Below are positions 46,301 through 55,523 of a stretch of DNA of 64,000 bases, in pieces. Numbering within the stretch: the stretch's first letter is position 1; every line of letters starts with the position of its first letter. The stretch lies in assembly GCF_040549485.1 (NCBI RefSeq), contig NZ_JBEPTK010000003.1, forward strand, positions 310,001 to 374,000. Reading direction: 5' to 3'. Made by a program: the position numbers and the translations under genes. The notes below the pieces were generated by a model. The model had not been told where the DNA came from and ran no database searches. It saw only the letters and a list, made by a program, of their open reading frames with translations. This DNA is from Constrictibacter sp. MBR-5. GTDB lineage: Bacteria > Pseudomonadota > Alphaproteobacteria > JAJUGE01.

Positions 46301-48161
46301 CGTGTTCGGCAACGGCATGCTGCTGTCGCGCCATACGCGTCTGGTGGGCGCCTTCAACCATCTGCACATCTTCGTCGATCCGAATCCCGATCCCGAAGCC
46401 AGCTGGGCGGAGCGGAAGCGCCTGTTCGATCTGCCGCGGTCGAACTGGACCGACTACGATCCCGGCCTCATCTCGCAGGGCGGCGGAGTCTTCAGCCGTC
46501 AGGCCAAGGCGATCCCCGTCTCGGCCGAGATGAAGGCGCTGTTCGGCATCGACACCGCCCAGGTGACGCCGAGCGCGCTGATGACCGCCATGCTCCGCGC
46601 CGAGGTCGACCTGCTCTGGTTCGGCGGCATCGGCACCTTCATCAAGTCGGCCGAGGAAACCAACGCCGAGGTCGGCGATCGCAGCAACGATGCGCACCGG
46701 GTGAACGGCGGCGAGATCCGCGCCAAGGTGGTCGGCGAAGGTGCCAACCTGGGCGTCACCCAACGCGGACGGATCGAGTACGCACTCGCCGGCGGGCGCA
46801 TCAACACGGACTTCATCGACAATTCGGGCGGCGTCGACACCTCGGACCACGAGGTGAACATCAAGATCCTTTTGAACGCCGCCATTGATGCCGGCGAGCT
46901 GACGATGAAGCAGCGCGACGCGCTGCTGAAGCAGATGACCGACGAAGTCGCGCAACTGGTGCTCGCACACAACTATCTCCAGAGCGGTGCGATCAGTGTA
47001 ACCGAGGCGGAGGCGGCCGCGCTGCTGCCGCAGCATGCCCGCTTCATCCGCCGCCTCGAACGCGCGGGGCAGCTCAACCGCAGCATCGAGTTCCTGCCCG
47101 ACGACGAGGTGATCGGCGAACGCGAGACCGCCGGTCTCGGCCTGACGCGGCCCGAACTGGCGGTTCTGCTCTCCTACTCGAAGATCGTGCTCTACGAGGA
47201 ACTGCTGGCGACCGGCCTGCCGGACGATCCGGAGCTGGTGGACGATCTCGTCCGATACTTTCCGCCCACGCTGCGCGACGGCTGGCGCAGCCAGATCGCC
47301 GGGCATCGCCTCCGCCGCGAGCTGGTCACCACCTTCGTCACCAACACCGTCGTCGATCGCGCGGGCATCGGCTTCGTCGAGCGTCTGCAGGACCGGTCGG
47401 GCCGTGGTGCGGGGGATGTCGCCCGCGCCTTCTCGATCGCGGTGGCGGCTTTCGGCCTGCGCGACCTCTGGGAGGCGATCGAAGGGCTCGACAATCGGGT
47501 GCCGGCCGCGGTGCAGATCGGCATGCTGCTCGACGGGCGACGCCTCGTCGAGCACGGCACGCTGTGGTTCCTGCGGCACGGCGGCAATCCACTCGACATG
47601 GCGGCCCATCTGGAGGCTTACCGTCCGGGCATCGCCGACTTCTGTGCGAACCTGCCGCGCGAGCTGTTCGAGGACGAGCGCCGGTCCGTGGCGGCGCGGC
47701 GCTCCGAACTGCAGAAAGCGGGCGTGCCGGACAAGATCGCGCGCGCGGTGGCGGGGCTCGACGTGCTGTACGGTGCGCCCGACGTGGTGCGCCTGGCCCG
47801 AAGCTGCGGGATGTCCGTCGAGGCGGCGGCCCACGTCTGGTTCGCCGTGGCCACGCGTTTCGGCCTGGATCGGCTGCGCGACGCGGCGTCGACCATGACG
47901 ACGCGCACCGCGTGGCAGCAGCTGGCTGTCGAGACGTTCCTGGATGACGTCTTCGGCCATCAGGCGACCCTCACCGCCCAGGTGCTGGCGGCCGGTGCGT
48001 CCGGCGATGCCGAGGCGGCGGTCGAGGCCTGGACGGCGCAGCGGCCGGCAGCGGTGGCCCGCTACGATCGCACGATGGAGGAGATCGGGTCGGCCGGCAT
48101 GCTCGAGATCGCCATGCTGACGGTCGTCAACGGGCAGCTCCGCGCGCTGGCGGCCGCGTGA
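43347..48161 (+). CDS. gdhB: NAD-specific glutamate dehydrogenase, large (180-kDa) type
   Basis: This 1604-residue enzyme of the GDH-180 class oxidises glutamate to 2-oxoglutarate and ammonia. The long N-terminal half (1-700) holds ACT-like regulatory domains (for example [28 protein letters not shown] near 90). The catalytic core begins near 790 with [47 protein letters not shown], which includes the substrate Lys. The NAD-domain motif [23 protein letters not shown] follows near 1090, then a C-terminal helical region. It may be an amino-acid catabolism enzyme with allosteric control. It overlaps the transporter downstream by GTGA. Confidence 0.95.
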   Translation: [1604 protein letters not shown]

Positions 48162-49483
48162 CGGAGGTTCCCGAGCCGGCCGCCGCAACGCGCGCCGTCA
48201 CCCACTCGGCCTCGCGGCCCGATGGCGTGCCGGCACGGGCGCTCTGGTCCTGGTGCCTGTTCGACTGGGCGAACTCCGCCTTTCCGACCGTCATCATCAC
48301 CTTCGTCTTCAGCGCCTATTTCGAACTCGGCGTGTCGGGCAAGGGTGCCGACGGTACGGCGCACTGGGCCTTCGCCCAGGCGCTCTCCGGCATTCTCATC
48401 GCCATTCTCAGTCCGATCCTCGGCGCCATCGCGGACTTCAGCGGCCGCCGCAAGCTCTGGCTCGCCGCCCTCTCGGGCACCTGCGTCGTCGCGACCGCCA
48501 TGCTCTGGTTCGTTGAGCCGGATCCGTCGTGGGCGTTGTGGGCGCTGGTCCTGGTCTCGATCGCCAACATCGGCTTCGAGATGGGCACCGTCTTCTACAA
48601 TGCGATGCTTCCCGGGCTGGTGCGCCAGTCCCATCTCGGCCGCCTCTCGGGCTGGGCGTGGGGGCTCGGTTATGCCGGCGGGCTCGTCTGCTTGGCGCTA
48701 ACCCTGGTGCTCTTCGTCCAGGCGGAGCAGCCGCTGTTCGGGCTCGACAAGGCGCAGTCCGAGCATGTGCGCATCGTCGGCCCCTTCGTGGCCGTCTGGT
48801 TTCTGCTCTTCGCGGTTCCGCTGTTTCTGTTCGTCCCGGACGCCCCGCAGGGCCTGCGCATGCGCGAGGCGGTGGGGAAGGGGCTCCGCCAGCTGCGCGG
48901 GACGGTGAAGACGTTGCGCGCGCATCGCGAGATCGCCCGCTTCCTGATCGCCCGCCTGTTCTACATCGACGGCCTCAACACGCTGTTCGCCATGGGCGGC
49001 CTCTATGCCGCCGGGACGATCGGCATGGACTATGAGGAGATCATCGTCTTCGGGATCGCGCTCAACGTGACGGCGGGTCTGGGTGCGTTTGCTTTCGGCT
49101 GGATCGATGATCTGTTCGGCTCCAAGCGGACGATCGCGTTCAGCCTCGTCGCGATGATCGGACTGGCCGTGCCGGTGCTCCTTGCCCAGTCCGAGACGAC
49201 GTTCTGGATCTTCGCACTGCTGCTGGGGATCTTCATGGGCCCGGTCCAGGCGGCGAGCCGTTCGCTGATGGCGCGCTTGGCGCCGCGCGGCATGGAGACG
49301 GAAATGTTCGGTCTCTTCGCCCTGTCGGGAAAGGTCACCTCCTTCATCGGCCCGACCCTCGTCGGCTGGACGATCATCGTGACCGGCAGCCAGCGCATCG
49401 GCATGTCGACGATCCTCATCCTGCTGGTCATCGGCACTATGCTGCTCTGGCGCATGCCGGAGCCGCCGCGACGCGAGGACTGA
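48158..49483 (+). CDS. UMF1/Atg22-like MFS transporter
   Basis: This 441-residue membrane protein starts WSWCLFDWANSAFPTVIITFVFSAYF, the signature of the UMF1 family related to yeast Atg22, a vacuolar amino-acid effluxer. It has twelve expected helices and a central charged linker (about 225-260). The GTG start overlaps the glutamate dehydrogenase stop, so the two are co-translated, which fits amino-acid transport. The family has little direct biochemistry in bacteria, so the substrate is inferred from context. Confidence 0.87.
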   Translation: MTEVPEPAAATRAVTHSASRPDGVPARALWSWCLFDWANSAFPTVIITFVFSAYFELGVSGKGADGTAHWAFAQALSGILIAILSPILGAIADFSGRRKLWLAALSGTCVVATAMLWFVEPDPSWALWALVLVSIANIGFEMGTVFYNAMLPGLVRQSHLGRLSGWAWGLGYAGGLVCLALTLVLFVQAEQPLFGLDKAQSEHVRIVGPFVAVWFLLFAVPLFLFVPDAPQGLRMREAVGKGLRQLRGTVKTLRAHREIARFLIARLFYIDGLNTLFAMGGLYAAGTIGMDYEEIIVFGIALNVTAGLGAFAFGWIDDLFGSKRTIAFSLVAMIGLAVPVLLAQSETTFWIFALLLGIFMGPVQAASRSLMARLAPRGMETEMFGLFALSGKVTSFIGPTLVGWTIIVTGSQRIGMSTILILLVIGTMLLWRMPEPPRRED

Positions 49484-49526
49484 CGACGCCGGAACACCGG
49501 GTGAGCGAACCCGATCCAAATGCGTA

Positions 49527-49560
49527 AAGGGGCCGCGGCATCGCCGCGGCCCCTTCGCGT
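49527..49560. terminator. Bidirectional intrinsic terminator
   Basis: A 13-bp perfect stem (AAGGGGCCGCGGC at 49527-49539, GCCGCGGCCCCTT at 49543-49555) with an ATC loop lies between the convergent transporter gene and groEL. It can serve both, since an A run is on one side and a T pair on the other. Confidence 0.8.
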
Positions 49561-49587
49561 GGGAGATCCTGTCGCGTCGTGACGCGA

Positions 49588-51246
<1,659 letters not shown>

Positions 51247-51287
51247 TTAGTTGGTCAGGGCTTCGACGTGCAGTGGATGCTGCCGGT

Positions 51288-51602
51288 TCAGGCGGCGGCC
51301 TTCGCCGCTGCACCGCCTTCGACGATGCCCATGATGTCCGACTCCTTCATGATCAGGTAATCCTGACCGTCGAGCTTCACTTCGGTGCCGGACCACTTGC
51401 CGAAGAGGATGCGATCGCCGACCTTGACGTCCAGCGCCTGGATCTCGCCCTTCTCGTTGCGGGCGCCCGGGCCGACGGCGATGATTTCGCCTTCCTGCGG
51501 CTTTTCCTTGGCGGTGTCGGGAATGATGATGCCGCCCGCCGTCTTCGTCGTCTCTTCGACGCGCTTGACGACGACACGGTCGTGCAGAGGCCTGAACTGC
51601 AT
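51288..51602 (-). CDS. groES: 10-kDa chaperonin GroES
   Basis: This 104-residue co-chaperonin forms the heptameric lid of the GroEL cage. The N-terminal [38 protein letters not shown] contains the mobile loop that docks on GroEL. The second half has [33 protein letters not shown]. It is slightly longer at the C-terminus (AAAKAAA) than E. coli GroES. The start has GGGAG eight bases upstream. It is controlled by the CIRCE and RpoH-like elements upstream. Confidence 0.97.
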   Translation of the reverse strand: MQFRPLHDRVVVKRVEETTKTAGGIIIPDTAKEKPQEGEIIAVGPGARNEKGEIQALDVKVGDRILFGKWSGTEVKLDGQDYLIMKESDIMGIVEGGAAAKAAA

Positions 51603-51680
51603 CTGACTGCTCCCTCGAATATGCTGTAGAGGATCCCGATACGACCTGCGGCCCTAAATCCCGGGGCCGCGACGGCCCGG

Positions 51681-51709
51681 ATCTATGCGCCGCACAGGAT
51701 CCTTTCAAG
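51681..51709 (-). promoter_or_regulatory. RpoH-type heat-shock promoter of groESL
   Basis: On the minus strand CTTGAAA (51709-51703) and CGCATAGAT (51689-51681) are separated by 13 bases. This closely resembles the sigma32 consensus CTTGAAA-N11-15-CCCCATNT. It lies downstream of the CIRCE element and upstream of groES. Confidence 0.65.
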
Positions 51710-51716
51710 GGGGTTT

Positions 51717-51743
51717 TTAGCACTCTCAGTGTCTGACTGCTAA
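51717..51743 (-). promoter_or_regulatory. CIRCE element (HrcA operator)
   Basis: TTAGCACTC (51717-51725), a 9-nt spacer, and GACTGCTAA (51735-51743). The consensus is TTAGCACTC-N9-GAGTGCTAA, so only one base differs. HrcA binding here represses groESL at normal temperature. Confidence 0.85.
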
Positions 51744-51875
51744 CAAATTTCGGCGCGCTGGCAGCAGTCGCTGGAAGCGGCTGCTAGTCCATTGATTTTA
51801 TTGATTTCTGCGCGAGCGTGTGCCGAAATTCCCTGGTCCTGACACTTTCGTGGGACGGTTCAAGGGAGAAGGACC

Positions 51876-52136
51876 GTGACCGATCTGGAGAGACAGCTCA
51901 TGGGATGGCGGCTGACGACCGCCGAAATCGTCTACCGCCTGCCCGACCACCCCTGCCTGCTGCAGACGTTCGTCTGGCAGAAGCTTGACGCGGCGCCGAA
52001 ATATCCGGCGCTGCAGAAGTTTCTCGATTTCTGGGAGCGCGAGATCGAGGCGAAGATCCACACGGTGCGTGTGGCGCAGCGGGGGATCGTCAGCCCGGCC
52101 GACTTCCGGACGACCCCCCACTTCGCCCTGAACTGA
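51876..52136 (+). CDS. Usg-family protein
   Basis: This 86-residue protein begins with GTG behind AAGGAGAAGG. It matches the Usg family: MGWRLTTAEIVYRLPDHPCLLQTFVWQKLDAAPKYPALQKFLDFWEREIEAKIHTVRVA. The family is named after a gene near trpF in other species and is common in alphaproteobacteria; no biochemical function is known. It is divergent from groES with a 273-bp gap shared with the heat-shock control sites. Confidence 0.88.
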   Translation: MTDLERQLMGWRLTTAEIVYRLPDHPCLLQTFVWQKLDAAPKYPALQKFLDFWEREIEAKIHTVRVAQRGIVSPADFRTTPHFALN

Positions 52137-52165
52137 GGGCAGGAGGCTGCCGACGCCGGCGCCGG

Positions 52166-53980
52166 TCAGTTCTGGCCGGTCGCCTTCTGCCCGGCGATCG
52201 TGCCGACGCCGACATAGCTGCCGCCGGAGCCGTTCGTTCCGCTCAGGATCAGGTCGCCGATCACGCCGCCGACCGGATCGCTGCCGTTCCTGGCAAATGA
52301 ACCGACGACGTTGCCGCTGACGTTGCCGTCGCTGGAGATGACGTTGATCGACATGCGGTTCGTCACGGCGCTCGCCGAACCGGTATAGTCCCGGTTGTCG
52401 AAGTCGTTGATGTGCATGGACCCGGAGCGGGTGCCGAAGTCGAAGTTCGCCGTCATGCTGCCGGTCGCCATCCGGAACTGCCCGTTGTCGACGACGCTGC
52501 CGACCGCATGCCCCGCATAGCTGGCGGTCCCGGTCGTCGGTATGTCCGCGGCGGTCGGAAGCTTGCCCGCGACCCAGGTGCCGAGCGCCACCAAGTCACG
52601 CTGCCCCGGCGTTTCGCTGCTCGACGCTCCCGGCACGTCCGCCGCCCAATAGCCCCACGTCAGGAAGGAGCAGGAACAGAGCTTCGTCTCGTCGACCCCC
52701 TGCGGCGCCTGCAGGAGGTCGTGGGTCACCATCACGGTGACCGGCCCGCCGGGCGTGCCGCCGGGCCCGTTCGGGGAGATGATGGCGGCGAATGTGTCGT
52801 CGTCGAAGAAGAGGCTGTTGACCGAGCGGCCCTTCCCGAACTCGTAGAGCCGGTCGAGGCGCAGATCGGCGTCGATGTGATCGCCCTCGACGCTGCGTTC
52901 GATGGTCAGGGTCGGCGTCGGGCTGCCTGCGGCGACGATCACGCCCTCCAGATCCGTCGAATTCGACAGCAGCGCGATCGGGTCGCCCGTGCCGTCGTAA
53001 GTGAACCGTAGGCTTGTGCCATAGCCTTCGATCGTATCGGTCGTGCGCGTTCCCGGCGAACCGCCTGGTGCCGAGGGCAATCCGCCGAAGATCCCGCCGA
53101 GTCCGCCTCCGGGCGAGTGCGATCCACCCCCTGTAACGGCATCCCGGACCTGGGTGTTGGCGCCGGTTTCGACGACGTCGCGTATCTGGCTGGCGCCGCC
53201 GGCGGTCCCCGGCTGCAGGTTGCTGGTGCTGCCGCCGGTGGCGTAGTTGGCCGCCGCGAAATGCAGGATGCTGCCGCCGGGAAGCCTGTTGCCCAGACCC
53301 GCCCGCGCGCCGACATCCGTCGGCTGCTCGGGGGCGCTGCCGCTGCCCGGCGTGTTCAGGGCGGCCAGATAACTCCGCAACGTGGCCGCCGAGGCGCTAC
53401 CGCCGTCCTGTGGGGCGCCGCCGTTCGTCACGACCCGCCGTCCGATGGAGCGGGAATCCATGTTCAGGTTACCGGAAGCGTTGCTGACGTTCAGCGTGCT
53501 GCCGGCGACGAAGACGATGTCGAGCGGATCGGACGCGCCGAGTACCACGCTGCCGCGGATGCCCAGGGTCGCGGTCGGCGTCCGGATCGTGGCGCCGCTG
53601 GTGGAGCTGATCTTGCCGCCGACGAAGCGGAACAGTCCTTTCGTCACCGACACCACCATCTCGCCCGTCGAACGGTCGGGGTCGTAGACGAAGCGGTCGA
53701 TGACGACTTCCGAGTTCGGGCCGACCGTCAGGGCCGACTGGTCGAGGAACAGGATCTGCGTCTGACCGGCGCCGGCCGTGACGATCTTCTCCTCGAAGAC
53801 GATGTCCTGGCCGATGAAGAGCGTGCGGGTTGCCCCGCCCGGCGGCGTGCCCGTCGCTTCCGGATTGACGGCCGCGGTCGTGCCGACGCGCGCGGCGTCG
53901 GCTGCCTGTGGCGCCACGGCGAGTGCCGCGGCGATCACCGAAGCGACGGTCAGCCAGTGGTAAGGCCGCATAGCGATCAC
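52166..53980 (-). CDS. FecR-domain protein with TbpB-like C-terminal barrel (probable secreted cargo)
   Basis: This 604-residue protein has a signal peptide (about 1-30, ending ADAA). A FecR beta-sandwich follows at about 54-150 (LFIGQDIVFEEKIVT..., LDQSALTVGPNSEVVIDRFVYDP, LFRFVGGKIS, TATLGIRGSVVLG). A Gly/Ser/Pro-rich linker spans about 185-310, and a CSCSFLTWGYWAAD segment lies in the middle. The last about 100 residues (from 507: GSMTANFDFG, then MHINDF, then NVVGSFARNGSDPVGGVIGDL) resemble the TbpB-type eight-stranded barrel of Slam-dependent surface proteins. It lies 5 bp downstream of the gene for a TPR/beta-barrel outer-membrane protein. It is unlike FecR regulators, which sit beside a sigma factor. 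The start may be the ATG three codons later. Confidence 0.7.
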   Translation of the reverse strand: MIAMRPYHWLTVASVIAAALAVAPQAADAARVGTTAAVNPEATGTPPGGATRTLFIGQDIVFEEKIVTAGAGQTQILFLDQSALTVGPNSEVVIDRFVYDPDRSTGEMVVSVTKGLFRFVGGKISSTSGATIRTPTATLGIRGSVVLGASDPLDIVFVAGSTLNVSNASGNLNMDSRSIGRRVVTNGGAPQDGGSASAATLRSYLAALNTPGSGSAPEQPTDVGARAGLGNRLPGGSILHFAAANYATGGSTSNLQPGTAGGASQIRDVVETGANTQVRDAVTGGGSHSPGGGLGGIFGGLPSAPGGSPGTRTTDTIEGYGTSLRFTYDGTGDPIALLSNSTDLEGVIVAAGSPTPTLTIERSVEGDHIDADLRLDRLYEFGKGRSVNSLFFDDDTFAAIISPNGPGGTPGGPVTVMVTHDLLQAPQGVDETKLCSCSFLTWGYWAADVPGASSSETPGQRDLVALGTWVAGKLPTAADIPTTGTASYAGHAVGSVVDNGQFRMATGSMTANFDFGTRSGSMHINDFDNRDYTGSASAVTNRMSINVISSDGNVSGNVVGSFARNGSDPVGGVIGDLILSGTNGSGGSYVGVGTIAGQKATGQN

Positions 53981-53985
53981 CTTTA

Positions 53986-55323
53986 CTAAAACGTCGCCAG
54001 CACGCCGAGCGTGAAGGACCAGTTGTCGTAGCTGTAGTTGGTCAGGTTCGAGTCCTGATCCTCGTACCGGATCTGGCTCTCGATCGAGATATCCGAGGTC
54101 ACGCGCGCCGAATGATTGAGGCTGACCTGCCAGATGTTGTCGGACCGGTCGGTGTTCGGATTGACGGCCACGTCGGCATCGTCATACCAGCGCTCGCCGA
54201 AGGAGACGGCGAGCGCGACCTGCCACGGCAGCTGGATGGACTCGAACGGCGCGGCGTAGCTGTAGCGCACGCCGGCCAGCAGCCCGTATTCCCAGTTCGA
54301 CTGATGCGCCGTCTTGGCGTCGTCGCGGATGACGGTGACGCCGCCGAACATCATCCAGTCCGGATCGATCGCGTAGCGGCCTGTCAGGCCGAGCGTATGC
54401 TCGTCGCCGGTATAGTCGTCCGCGTTCGGCGACCGGTCCGAGTTGTGATAGTCCTTGTAGCGGAACGCGTAGCCCAGATCGACGATCGCCTGGTCGTTGA
54501 CGACCTGACTGACCTCCGCACCGCCGCCGACGCTGGCGTAGAGCAGCCGTCGGCCGAGGTCGACCACGTTGCCGAGCGCGTAGACCCGCAGCGACGTGCC
54601 CTTCCACTCTCCCGGGTTGAGCGCGATGCGCGGGCCCGTCTGAATCTCCGCGAGAGCGATGTCCAGGTCGGTGAAGTCGAACTGCCAGGCGCCGTAGCCC
54701 GTCAGCCGCGTCTCCCACCACTCGCCGTAGGGCGAGTCGAAATTGTAGCGGTGGACCAGCGATCCGGAGAGGAACGCGTTGAAGTCGTCGTCCGCACGGA
54801 ACTCGTCGTCGAGCCGCGCGTCGAGGCCGAAGGCCTGAACCTGGCTGGAATCGGGGCCCGCATTCGCATTGGTCTGATAGCGAAGGCCGCCGAAGACCGA
54901 GCCCGCGAACACGTTGCGCGCCGTCCGCTGGTCGATCTGGGCGAGCAGCGTCTCGATCCGTTCCCTTACCGGATCAGGCACCTCGGGTGCCGTCAGCGCG
55001 TCCTGCAGGTAGACCCGCGCCATCTCGTCGGCACCGATGCGCATGTAGAGCGCGCCGAGTTCGAGCCGAACCCGCGGCAGGTCGGCATTGTAGATGAGCA
55101 TGCGCTCCAGCGTGGAGATGGCGGCGTCATACTCGCCGAGCCGTGCCGCCAGCGCGGCGAACTCGAACATGGCGTCGAGATCCGCAGGCCGTTCGAGCAG
55201 TGTCTGGAACAGGGCGTCGTAGCGAGCGCGTTCCGCAGCCTGGTCGCTGGTCTGAGCCGCTGCCCCTATGGCAGTGCCAGCCACGGTCGCCGCCAAGGCG
55301 AACGCCGCCAAATGCCGTTTCAC
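53986..55323 (-). CDS. TPR plus beta-barrel outer-membrane protein (DUF560/Slam-like, type XI secretion candidate)
   Basis: This 445-residue protein has a signal peptide (about 1-23). Two or three TPR helices span about 30-135 (FEFAALAARLGEYDAAISTLERMLI, RVRLELGALYMRIGADEMARVYLQDAL). An outer-membrane barrel extends from about 140 to the end, with many alternating aromatic strands (FGGLRYQTNANAGPDS, for example) and a terminal Phe in SFTLGVLATF. This matches the layout of Slam proteins, in which periplasmic TPRs receive the cargo and the DUF560 barrel exports it. It is the first gene of an operon with the FecR/TbpB-like protein. Confidence 0.65.
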   Translation of the reverse strand: MKRHLAAFALAATVAGTAIGAAAQTSDQAAERARYDALFQTLLERPADLDAMFEFAALAARLGEYDAAISTLERMLIYNADLPRVRLELGALYMRIGADEMARVYLQDALTAPEVPDPVRERIETLLAQIDQRTARNVFAGSVFGGLRYQTNANAGPDSSQVQAFGLDARLDDEFRADDDFNAFLSGSLVHRYNFDSPYGEWWETRLTGYGAWQFDFTDLDIALAEIQTGPRIALNPGEWKGTSLRVYALGNVVDLGRRLLYASVGGGAEVSQVVNDQAIVDLGYAFRYKDYHNSDRSPNADDYTGDEHTLGLTGRYAIDPDWMMFGGVTVIRDDAKTAHQSNWEYGLLAGVRYSYAAPFESIQLPWQVALAVSFGERWYDDADVAVNPNTDRSDNIWQVSLNHSARVTSDISIESQIRYEDQDSNLTNYSYDNWSFTLGVLATF

Positions 55324-55510
55324 TACTTGCCCCCCGACACAGAACCGTCAATGCGGATGCTCCATGAGCACCACTACATTGTCAACGAAGGCACGGTTGT
55401 GCATGTGACCTACGCCACTTACGCCTGATTCATGTGGCAGAATCGGCGCAAGTCACGGCGCCGGAGGCGCATCGCAAGTCACGGCGCCGGAGGCGCATCG
55501 AGTCACGGCG
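55324..55510. other. Upstream region of the secretion operon
   Basis: This 187-bp gap separates the lipoprotein gene from the TPR/barrel gene, both read leftward. It has a TTGACA (55385-55380, minus strand) but no good -10 at 17 bases, so a promoter is possible yet unproven. Its right part holds a tandem repeat. Confidence 0.45.
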
Positions 55511-55523
55511 TCAGAGGCGCATG
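55448..55523. repeat. 26-bp tandem repeat, three copies
   Basis: Copies at 55448-55473 and 55474-55499 are identical; a third, 24-bp copy with changes at 55500-55523 covers the stop codon of the lipoprotein gene. Each identical copy can form a small GCGCC-GGA-GGCGC hairpin. On the minus strand the identical copies read CTCCGG where the coding copy has CTCTGA, so only the coding copy keeps the stop. Confidence 0.9.

Noticed and set aside
44820-48188. 1122-codon minus-strand frame opposite the glutamate dehydrogenase
   Set aside because: Shadow of a conserved gene in a GC-rich genome; no family motifs and it runs through the neighbour's start.
52166-53980. FecR-type anti-sigma regulator
   Set aside because: No sigma factor or TonB receptor is adjacent, there is a signal peptide rather than a cytoplasmic N-terminal domain, and a C-terminal barrel follows.
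55448-55523. Possible short CRISPR array
   Set aside because: The units touch one another with no spacers, and one unit is part of a coding end; it is a simple tandem repeat.
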